Below, one piece after another: positions 52,739 through 61,168 of a DNA stretch of 64,000 bases. The translations under genes were made by a program, and so were the position numbers. The stretch is taken from assembly GCA_965660635.1 (NCBI GenBank), contig CBFIAS010000002.1:22485-86484 (forward strand). Direction: 5' to 3'. Position 1 is the first letter of the stretch. Each line of letters begins with the position of its first letter. Below the pieces are notes generated by a model that was given only the letters and a program-made list of their open reading frames with translations, had not been told where the DNA came from and searched no databases. The stretch is from UBA7374 sp965660635 (GTDB lineage: Bacteria; Verrucomicrobiota; Verrucomicrobiia; Opitutales; Coraliomargaritaceae).

Positions 52739-53758
52739 TTACCCCTTGGACCGGTACTGCTCGGCAAAGGCCTTCCCGAAATAAGTCAGGATCATGTCCG
52801 CACCGGCCCGCCGGATGGCCAGCAAAGACTCGTCGCGGCAACGCTCCAAGTCCAGCCAGCCCCGCTCCGCCGCCGCCATGATCTGGGCGTATTCGCCCGA
52901 GACCTGGTAGGCCGCGACAGGAAGATCCGTCTCTTCCCGCACCTCGCGGATGATGTCCAGATACGGCCCGGCCGGCTTGATCATGAGAATGTCCGCGCCC
53001 TCCGCCTCGTCCAGTGACACCTCGGTCAAGGCCTCCCGGCGATTCGCCGGACTGAGCTGGTAGCTGCGCTTGTCCAGCGCGTTCGTGCCCGCGCTTGTCG
53101 CGCTGCCCACCGCCTCGCGAAAAGGCCCGTAGTAGGCCGAGGCGAACTTCGCGGAATACGCCAAGATCGCCGTCGGCTCAAAACCGTTGTCATCCAATGC
53201 TTCGCGGATCGCACCCACCCGGCCGTCCATCATGTCCGAAGGCGCAACCATGTCTGCCCCAGCGCGGGCCGCCAGCACTGCCATCTCGGCCAGCACCTCA
53301 ACTGTGGCATCGTTCGCCAGATCCGCGCCCGCCGCGTCCAGCAATCCATCGTGCCCGTGCGTGGTGTACGGATCCAGCGCCAGATCTGTGATCACCGCAA
53401 TCTCCGGCACCGACTCCTTCACTGCGGCAATCGCCCGCAGCACCAGCGTGTCCGGATTCAACGCCTCACGGCCATCCTCCGTCTTGCGCGAAGCGTCCAC
53501 CACAGGAAACAGCGCCACCGCAGGAATGCCCAAGGCAACCAGTTCGCGGCACTCACGGATCACGTCGTCCAAATTGAAACGGAAAACGCCCGGCATCGAA
53601 TCGACCGGCGCAGGAGCACCCTCCCCGTCCACCACAAACAACGGCTGGATCAAGTCCTCCGGACGCAGCACAGTCTCGTTGCCCAGTGTGCGCAGGGCCC
53701 CCGTGCGGCGCATCCGGCGCGGTCGGCGCGTCAAGTCGAGTCGGTAATCGGTCTTCAT
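52739..53758 (-). CDS. hemB: Delta-aminolevulinic acid dehydratase (porphobilinogen synthase)
   Basis: 339 residues from ATG 53758 (MKTDYRLDLTRRPRRMRRT). The fold's motifs are LIQPLFVVDGEG, VITDLALDPYTTHGHDG, MVAPSDMMDGRVGAIREALD and the Schiff-base lysine in DILMIKPAGPYLDIIR. It joins two aminolevulinates into porphobilinogen, the step before HemC. The frame continues open upstream to 54058, but that part overlaps the divergent cysS and has no family match. The metal-site region (ITDLALDPYTTHGHDG) lacks the cysteines of the zinc-dependent class, suggesting the Mg-dependent type. Confidence 0.94.
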   Translation of the reverse strand: MKTDYRLDLTRRPRRMRRTGALRTLGNETVLRPEDLIQPLFVVDGEGAPAPVDSMPGVFRFNLDDVIRECRELVALGIPAVALFPVVDASRKTEDGREALNPDTLVLRAIAAVKESVPEIAVITDLALDPYTTHGHDGLLDAAGADLANDATVEVLAEMAVLAARAGADMVAPSDMMDGRVGAIREALDDNGFEPTAILAYSAKFASAYYGPFREAVGSATSAGTNALDKRSYQLSPANRREALTEVSLDEAEGADILMIKPAGPYLDIIREVREETDLPVAAYQVSGEYAQIMAAAERGWLDLERCRDESLLAIRRAGADMILTYFGKAFAEQYRSKG

Positions 53759-53866
53759 CGCTGAACACAGATTGTCGCATCCGCCGCCAAGTAAAAGGGC
53801 AAAGTGCCGGCAAACCGGTGAAAATTCACGCTTCACATCCTCCCGCCATGCCCTTTCGATCCCACC

Positions 53867-55303
53867 ATGCCCGTCCAGCTCTACGACACGCACAGCCGCT
53901 CCCTCAAGATCCTCGCCGCCGAGCCGGGACAACCGCTGCGCTTCTACTGCTGCGGCCCCACCGTCTACGGGCCGGCCCACATCGGCAACTTCCGCACCTT
54001 CCTCATCCAGGACACCCTTCGGCGCGTGCTGGTAGTCGATGGGCAACCTGTCCAACACGTCCGCAACATCACCGACCTCGACGACAAGACCATCCGCCAG
54101 TCACAGGCCGAGGGCCTTCCACTCCAGCAGTTCACCGCCCAATGGACGGAAAAATTCCAGGCCGACTGCTCCGCTCTCAACATGCTGCCACCAGACAGCG
54201 AGCCCGGCGCGGTGGCCCACATCCCCCAGCAAATCGAACTCGTCCAGAAACTGATCGACAAGGGGCACGCCTACGTAAGCGAGGATGGCTCCGTTTATTT
54301 CCGCGTCGGTTCATTCAGCGAATACGGCACTCTGTCGCGCCTCAAGCAGCGCGAGATCCGCACCCAGCAGGAAAACTCCGCGGGCGAGCGCAATGACGCG
54401 GACGAGTACGACCGTGAATCGGTCTCCGACTTCGCCCTTTGGAAGGGCCGCAAGCCAGAGGACGGTGAAAACCACTGGTCCAGCCCCTGGGGCGAAGGCC
54501 GCCCCGGCTGGCACCTGGAGTGCTCCGCCATGGTCGAAAGCGCTTTCGAAGGGGCCACCATCGACCTCCACGGCGGCGGCATCGACCTCTGCTTCCCCCA
54601 CCACGAAAACGAGATCGCCCAGTCCGAATGCGCCCATGGCCGACCCTTCTGCCGTCACTGGTTCCACAGCGCCCACCTCATGGTCGAGGGGGAAAAGATG
54701 TCCAAGAGCCTGGGCAACCTCTATACCCTCGAAGATTTGAGGGAAAAAGGATTTCCGCCCATGGCCTTGCGCTACAGCCTGATCGCTTCCAGCTACCGGC
54801 AACCACTCAACTTCACCATCGACGGACTCAATGCCGCCCGCAGCGCGCTTCTTAAAATGGAGCGGTTTGCCGATTCCCTGCTGGCTGTGACCGGAGAAGA
54901 GCGGAGCGCCCTGGTTGACTATGTTTCTCCGGTTGCGAAGGGCGGCTTCGGCCGCTTCACCAAGGCCTGGGACAGCCTCTGCAACAACCTAAATACCGCT
55001 GCCTGCCTCGGCGCGGTCTTCGGTGTGATTGGCTCCAACCCCGCCCCCGCCCTCAAGCCGGATGAAGCCCGCGAACTTCTAGACGCTTTTGGCTCCCTTC
55101 TCTACGCCCTCGGCCTCCAGCTCTTCACCGTGGAGGCACCCGCAGCGGATGCCCCGGAGGAGATTCTCGCATTAGCCCAGCAAAGATGGGAGGCCAAGCA
55201 AGCCCGCGACTGGGCCAAGGCCGACGCCCTGCGCGACGAGATGCTCGCTGCCGGATGGGTTGTCAAAGACAGCAAAGAAGGATTCGAGGTCGTGGCCTCT
55301 TGA
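53867..55303 (+). CDS. cysS: Cysteinyl-tRNA synthetase
   Basis: 478 residues. Class I core motifs are FYCCGPTVYGPAHIGN (HIGN 38-41, with zinc Cys28), GRPGWHLECSAM with another zinc Cys, FPHHENEIAQSE and the KMSKS loop GEKMSKSLGNLYTL. The C-terminal anticodon domain is complete. It charges tRNA-Cys. Divergent from hemB; its stop overlaps the region carrying the next vapBC operator. Confidence 0.96.
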   Translation: MPVQLYDTHSRSLKILAAEPGQPLRFYCCGPTVYGPAHIGNFRTFLIQDTLRRVLVVDGQPVQHVRNITDLDDKTIRQSQAEGLPLQQFTAQWTEKFQADCSALNMLPPDSEPGAVAHIPQQIELVQKLIDKGHAYVSEDGSVYFRVGSFSEYGTLSRLKQREIRTQQENSAGERNDADEYDRESVSDFALWKGRKPEDGENHWSSPWGEGRPGWHLECSAMVESAFEGATIDLHGGGIDLCFPHHENEIAQSECAHGRPFCRHWFHSAHLMVEGEKMSKSLGNLYTLEDLREKGFPPMALRYSLIASSYRQPLNFTIDGLNAARSALLKMERFADSLLAVTGEERSALVDYVSPVAKGGFGRFTKAWDSLCNNLNTAACLGAVFGVIGSNPAPALKPDEARELLDAFGSLLYALGLQLFTVEAPAADAPEEILALAQQRWEAKQARDWAKADALRDEMLAAGWVVKDSKEGFEVVAS

Positions 55304-55307
55304 TTAT

Positions 55308-55348
55308 TTTCATCATTTATTACTTGCAAAAGAATCAAAATGATGAAA
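55308..55348. promoter_or_regulatory. Operator palindrome upstream of the second vapBC
   Basis: TTTCATCATTT (55308-55318) and AAATGATGAAA (55338-55348): perfect 11-base inverted arms, 30 bp centre to centre, about three helical turns. The right arm ends 11 bp before the antitoxin ATG. This is the layout expected for two antitoxin dimers in one VapBC complex. Confidence 0.65.
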
Positions 55349-55359
55349 TACATCTATCC

Positions 55360-55563
55360 ATGAGAATCACCGTAGAGATCGACGAAGCCACCTTGGCCGA
55401 ATTATCGCGCATTACTGGCGAACATAAGAAAAGCCCCGCAGTGGCCTCCGCCGTGCGGGAATTTGTCAACCGCCGCAAGGCCCGGGAGTTCGGCACCTTG
55501 TTGCGCGAGGGCGCCTTCGACTACCCCTCAACCAACGAGGAAATCGAAGCCTCCGATAGCTGA
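55360..55563 (+). CDS. vapB: VapB-family antitoxin
   Basis: 67 residues from ATG 55360: MRITVEIDEATLAELSRITGEHKKSPAVASAVREFVNRRK is a ribbon-helix-helix/VapB-type DNA-binding half, and the acidic tail FDYPSTNEEIEASDS would bind the toxin. Coding overlap with vapC by one base (TGATG). The frame extends up into cysS, but the operator palindrome and family length support this start. Confidence 0.82.
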   Translation: MRITVEIDEATLAELSRITGEHKKSPAVASAVREFVNRRKAREFGTLLREGAFDYPSTNEEIEASDS

Positions 55564-55982
55564 TGGTCCTGGTTGACACCTCCGTCTGGATCGAGGCCTG
55601 CAGGCGTGAGGGCGACCTCGCCTGCAAGGTTGGCCTGGAAAATCTCCTCGATGAATACGACGCCGTCTGGTGCAGCCCCGTGCGCCTTGAATTCATGGGA
55701 GGCGCCCGCAAGGAGGAACGCTCCAAGCTGGCCTTCTGGTTCGAGTCCGTCCCCTTCCGCACGGTACAGGAAAAACACTGGGAGGCCGCCATGCGCAACG
55801 CCTGGAAACTCCGCGACCGGGGCCACACCCTCCCGTGGAATGACATCCTCATCGCCAGCCTCGCCCTCGACCTGGACATGCGCGTCTACGCCCAGGACAA
55901 GCACTTCGATATCCTCTCACAGGTCCTCGGCCTCCCCCTCTACAAGCCCGGCTATGGCGGACGCTATAGTCCGCCGGATTGA
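55563..55982 (+). CDS. vapC: VapC toxin, PIN-domain ribonuclease
   Basis: 139 residues: MVLVDTSVWIEACR holds the first Asp, SPVRLEFMGGARK the Glu, and HTLPWNDILIASLALDLDMRVYAQDKHF the two later Asp. The PIN site is therefore intact. Its last codons and stop lie in a 47-bp sequence that is repeated 0.9 kb downstream beyond the next toxin-antitoxin locus. Confidence 0.87.
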   Translation: MVLVDTSVWIEACRREGDLACKVGLENLLDEYDAVWCSPVRLEFMGGARKEERSKLAFWFESVPFRTVQEKHWEAAMRNAWKLRDRGHTLPWNDILIASLALDLDMRVYAQDKHFDILSQVLGLPLYKPGYGGRYSPPD

Positions 55983-56018
55983 TCCCGTCCTGCGGCGCGG
56001 GGGTTGACAGAACTGCCC
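55972..56018 (+). repeat. ~47-bp direct repeat, copy 1 (vapC 3' end)
   Basis: Starts CGCCGGATTGATCCC and contains GCGGCGCGGGGGTTGAC; includes the last vapC codons. Near-identical to 56865-56910. Confidence 0.75.
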
Positions 56019-56070
56019 GCGTACCCGGCATCCGGCCAGCCGAGGCGAAATCAGGAACCGATTCTCGCTT

Positions 56071-56484
56071 CTATTCTGGCCGCTTCCATCCGAGTTCCGG
56101 CCACTTCTTAAAATCGCGGTCAAAGGAGACAACTTCATGCCCTTTTTCCAGCGCAAGCCGGGCATGAAATGCATCCAGAAAATCGACCGGCTTTGTGGTC
56201 AGGTCCTTCAGGGCAGCCAGCGTCACCTGCGGATGCTCCAGACGAATGCCCGGACGCCGGAAGAGTTCCATGAGGACAAAGGCCACCTCTTTTCGATCCT
56301 GCTCATAGTAGCTGGTCAACACCCATGTGATCTCCGCAACGCAGCCGCTGGTGAAGTATAGGGTGAATTCGCCGGATTCGGCACGCTCAAACAGTTTCCT
56401 CGCAATTGGCGAGCAGGTGTCATGATCCCAGCGCAGCAGACGGATGGCAATGTTGGCGTCACAGACGCGAAGCGGCTTGCTCAT
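56071..56484 (-). CDS. PIN-domain toxin paired with an AbrB-type antitoxin
   Basis: 137 residues. PIN acidic positions are D9 (RVCDANIAIRLL), Glu in CVAEITWVLTS, Asp in VDFLDAFHARLA and VSFDRDFKKW, all present. VapC-like ribonuclease. Its start overlaps the antitoxin stop (ATGA), so translation is coupled. The whole pair runs opposite to the preceding vapBC. Confidence 0.87.
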   Translation of the reverse strand: MSKPLRVCDANIAIRLLRWDHDTCSPIARKLFERAESGEFTLYFTSGCVAEITWVLTSYYEQDRKEVAFVLMELFRRPGIRLEHPQVTLAALKDLTTKPVDFLDAFHARLALEKGHEVVSFDRDFKKWPELGWKRPE

Positions 56485-56720
56485 CGCTTTTCTCCCAGCA
56501 TTCCAGCGGCTGCCTTGCGCTCCGCTGCCTTTGTTCCGGCAGGCTTCTTGCCAGCGAGCGCGCCGGCAAACCGATCCAGCGAGGTGTCCAGCGGGCGCAT
56601 GATGACATAGCCGTCCTTTGGCTCAAAAGTCACCTGTTGCTGCGGATGCAAGTCGAGGTGCTCCCTGATTTCCTTAGGGATCGTTGTCTGTCCTTTGCGG
56701 GTTATGGTTGAAACGGTCAT
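56481..56720 (-). CDS. AbrB/MazE/SpoVT-type antitoxin
   Basis: 79 residues. The swapped-hairpin DNA-binding fold is clear from MTVSTITRKGQTTIPKEIREHLDLHPQQQVTFEPKDGYVIMRP. A flexible basic C-terminus (GKKPAGTKAAERKAAAGMLG) should bind the PIN toxin encoded just behind it. A 10-bp-arm palindrome lies 40 bp upstream. Confidence 0.87.
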   Translation of the reverse strand: MTVSTITRKGQTTIPKEIREHLDLHPQQQVTFEPKDGYVIMRPLDTSLDRFAGALAGKKPAGTKAAERKAAAGMLGEKR

Positions 56721-56759
56721 CCGGTTGCTAATTGAGAATGGCTAACACGGTATACAAGT

Positions 56760-56786
56760 TTCCTTACTTTTTCAAGAAGTAAGGAA
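56760..56786. promoter_or_regulatory. Operator palindrome of the AbrB-PIN locus
   Basis: TTCCTTACTT - 7 bases - AAGTAAGGAA: perfect 10-base arms, 40 bp upstream of the antitoxin ATG on the minus strand. Confidence 0.65.
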
Positions 56787-56864
56787 TAAATTTAAAGTAA
56801 TGCAATTCTGGAATTTCATTCTCCTGCCACAGTTTTCCGACCAGCTTTTTCAGGATGAATCACT

Positions 56865-56910
56865 CGCCGGATTGATCCCTCAAGCGGCGCGGGGGTTGAC
56901 GGAACTGCCC
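56865..56910 (+). repeat. ~47-bp direct repeat, copy 2
   Basis: CGCCGGATTGATCCC ... GCGGCGCGGGGGTTGAC, one indel and a few changes against 55972-56018. It contains a relic of the vapC end (ccg-gat-tga) although no vapC precedes it here. The two copies enclose the AbrB-PIN locus. Confidence 0.75.
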
Positions 56911-56931
56911 CGTTCCTTCAATTCATGACCC

Positions 56932-57807
56932 ATGCCACATTCCACACCACAACCGATCAGCAAGCGCGTATCCCGATGGGGCGAAGGCCCGCTTTGGTGG
57001 GACGGCGCCCTGCTCTACGTCGACATCGAGGGCCACTCTTTGGTCAAACTCGATCCCTTGACCGGGGAGGAACAGGTCTGGGACGTCGGTGAACGCATCG
57101 GCACAGTCGTTCCGGCCCGCGACGGGGACTGTCTCTACGCGGGCGACAGCGGCATCGTCCGCTTCAACCCGGATACCGGCCAGAAGACCCTTTTAGCCGA
57201 CCCCGAGGCCGCGCTGCGCCCGGACAACCGCTTTAACGACGGCAAGTGCGACCCCGCTGGACGCTTCTGGGCCGGCACCATCAGCCTCGCGAAGAAGACC
57301 GGCACGGCCAATCTCTACTGCCTCGACACCGATGGCAACCTGCACCTGAAAATCCCCGAGGTGACGAACTCCAACGGCATTTGCTGGAGCGGCGACGCCA
57401 GCACCCTTTACTACATCGACACCCCGACCCGGCAGATCCGCGCTTACGATTACGACAACGCCAGCGGCAATATCGCTAACGCCCGGATCGCAATCGACAC
57501 GGATGCCCTCGGCTTCGACAGCTCTCCGGACGGCATGACCATCGACGCCGGGGACCAGCTATGGGTCGCCTTCTGCCATGGCGGCTGCGTCGCCCAGTTT
57601 GATCCGGCGGCGGGACGGCTGCTCCGGAAAATTGATCTGCCCTGCCTGGAAACCACCGCCTGCGCCTTCGGCGGCCCGGATCTCGACCGCCTCTTTGTCA
57701 CCACCGGCATCCACAAGACCATCAAGGAGGCGGATGCTGGCAAAGTCTTCGTCATCGACGGGCTCGACGTGCAAGGCGTGCCGGCCTGCCCCTTCGGCCA
57801 GCTGTGA
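56932..57807 (+). CDS. SMP-30/gluconolactonase/LRE family protein
   Basis: 291 residues. The six-bladed beta-propeller of this family is recognised from GEGPLWWDGALLYVDIEGHSLVKLD with the first metal Glu, NRFNDGKCDPAGRFWAGTI, TNSNGICWSGDASTLYYIDTPT with the metal Asn, and SSPDGMTIDAGDQLWVAFCHGG with the catalytic Asp. It likely hydrolyses sugar-acid lactones in the cytoplasm. Length and blades are complete. thrS follows 76 bp later in the same direction. Confidence 0.92.
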   Translation: MPHSTPQPISKRVSRWGEGPLWWDGALLYVDIEGHSLVKLDPLTGEEQVWDVGERIGTVVPARDGDCLYAGDSGIVRFNPDTGQKTLLADPEAALRPDNRFNDGKCDPAGRFWAGTISLAKKTGTANLYCLDTDGNLHLKIPEVTNSNGICWSGDASTLYYIDTPTRQIRAYDYDNASGNIANARIAIDTDALGFDSSPDGMTIDAGDQLWVAFCHGGCVAQFDPAAGRLLRKIDLPCLETTACAFGGPDLDRLFVTTGIHKTIKEADAGKVFVIDGLDVQGVPACPFGQL

Positions 57808-57883
57808 CAAAGCGCCCGGTTCTGGAATTGACTAGCCGCCCCGCCCGGCCTGTCTTCGAACACGCATTTACCGAATTCTTTCC

Positions 57884-59719
<1,836 letters not shown>

Positions 59720-59740
59720 CACAATTGATTTGTTAAGCAT

Positions 59741-59755
59741 TATTGTTTAACAATA
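59741..59755. promoter_or_regulatory. Operator palindrome of the decayed phd-type locus
   Basis: TATTGTT - T - AACAATA: perfect 7-base arms ending exactly on the ATA that replaces the antitoxin ATG. A second, wider match TTGTTAA...TTAACAA overlaps it (59730-59753). Confidence 0.55.
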
Positions 59756-59995
59756 AAGACCGTTACCACCCGCGAATTACTCGGCAACCACAAGGCCGTG
59801 CAGTCCGCGCTCGCAGCAGGACAATCCATCACTTGGACTTCACGCGGTAAGGTCATTGCCCATCTCCACCCACCTGCTGCGGACAAGCACAAGAAAACCG
59901 CAGAAATTGACTGGCTTGGTCGCGCCCGCCGTAGCGGAGCCGTTAATCAGGATGGGCCGTCCATCACTTCCTACCTCTACGCAGATCGTAACTAA
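59753..59995 (+). pseudogene. Phd/YefM-type antitoxin with ATG lost to ATA
   Basis: The frame after TGA 59726-59728 encodes KTVTTRELLGNHKAVQSALAAGQSITWTSRGKVIAHLHPPA, the normal N-terminus of prevent-host-death antitoxins, whose first Met would be 59753-59755. That codon is ATA. The next possible start is GTG 59798, which removes 15 residues of the DNA-binding part. The stop overlaps the toxin ATG by one base, as in a working operon. Most likely a recently disabled antitoxin. The downstream toxin is also broken. Confidence 0.7.
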
Positions 59996-60442
59996 TGGCA
60001 GGGCGCCTTTATCTAGACACAGGGGCACTCGTTAAACTCTACATCGTCGAGGATGGCAGCGAATGGGTAACAACGCCAATGCCTGCAGGCGGGAACACTT
60101 CTGCTCAGCCAGCTTCAACTGGTCGAACTGAAAAATGCTATCCTTGCTGCAGGCGGGCGCCGCATCATCAGCAAAGAAGCCATGCAGATGACTCTCCGGC
60201 ATCTCGATCAGGATCTCGCAGATGGCATCTATCAAAACTTCCAGCCAGACTGGCCTAGCGTCTGGCAACGAGCGGATTCTCTAGCCAGACAGCATACCAC
60301 TGAACTTCTCTGCCGCACTTTGGATATCCTCCACGTGGCCACCGCAGAAATTGAAAAAGCAGATCTCTTCATCACAGGAGACAGGCGGCAATTCGCTCTT
60401 GGCAGCAGAACCGACCTTACGGTTAAACAAATCCCCTATTAG
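59995..60442 (+). pseudogene. PIN-domain toxin broken by a frameshift
   Basis: ATG 59995 gives MAGRLYLDTGALVKLYIVEDGSEWV, a normal PIN start with the first Asp. After about 60070 this frame turns into nonsense. Reading one base on, from 60071, gives GTLLLSQLQLVELKNAIL ... LADGIYQNFQPDW ... LDILHVATAEIEKADLFITGDRRQF, the rest of a PIN toxin with its remaining Glu and Asp residues. A one-base insertion (or two-base loss) at 60071-60091 explains it. The PIN core is otherwise well kept, so the break looks recent. Confidence 0.8.
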
Positions 60443-60627
60443 CCATTGTCGGTTTCTGTTTTCTGGCTCTTCGCGAACCAGAGGCAAATGCACAGGTCTC
60501 ACAAAATCCTGACAGTGCAGAAGTTCATGCCCGTTTTTTTTGGGCAATTTAATCTAAGAAAACGTCCGGCTGCGTCGTTGTTCCAGTATAGCCGCCCGAA
60601 CCGCCAAAGGGCTCAAACAAACGCAAA

Positions 60628-61149
60628 ATGAAAAATGAGAGAACGAACCAGGACTCTATTTGGATGCGATCCGTTATCGATACACATGCCGCCGACCTCA
60701 CCCGCTATGCCGCATCCATCCTCCAGGACCCCGACGCTGCCCGGGACGTTGTGCAAACGACCTTCATCCGCCTCTGGCGCCAGCCACGCGGCTCCGTCGA
60801 AAATCATCTACGCCCATGGCTCTTCCGTGTTTGCCGGAACCGTGCGCTCGACCTGCGAAAGAAAGGACTCCGCATGAGACCACTCGACGATGACCATGCG
60901 GCAAGGACGCCTTCCGGGGTGCCTGGCCCCGGAGAAACGGCCGAGCAAAAAGACCGCTACGAGCAAGTGCTCGGCCTCATCCAAAAGTTGCCGGAAAACC
61001 AACGCGAGGTGATCCGGCTGAAATTCCAAAACGACCTGAGCTACAAGGAAATTGCCTCCGTAACCGATCTTTCGATCTCCAACGTCGGCTTTTTATTACA
61101 CACCGCGCTTAAAAACCTGCGCTCACAAATAGCCACGGCGACTGAGTAA
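60628..61149 (+). CDS. ECF-type RNA polymerase sigma factor
   Basis: 173 residues. Sigma region 2 covers ~15-85 (VIDTHAADLTRYAASILQDPDAARDVVQTTFIRLW), and region 4 covers ~110-165 (LIQKLPENQREVIRLKFQNDLSYKEIASVTDLSISNVGFLLHTALKNLR). No region 3 and no N-terminal extension: group 4 (ECF) form. The next gene, 19 bp on, has an N-terminal cytoplasmic segment resembling anti-sigma/FecR heads. Hence it is probably a signal-responsive sigma factor regulated by that membrane protein. Target genes unknown. Confidence 0.9.
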   Translation: MKNERTNQDSIWMRSVIDTHAADLTRYAASILQDPDAARDVVQTTFIRLWRQPRGSVENHLRPWLFRVCRNRALDLRKKGLRMRPLDDDHAARTPSGVPGPGETAEQKDRYEQVLGLIQKLPENQREVIRLKFQNDLSYKEIASVTDLSISNVGFLLHTALKNLRSQIATATE

Positions 61150-61168
61150 ACAAAGGAAGGAAAACGCC

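Noticed and set aside
53759..54058. N-terminal extension of hemB
   Set aside because: It overlaps the start of the divergent cysS and matches no HemB sequence. ATG 53758 gives the canonical start.
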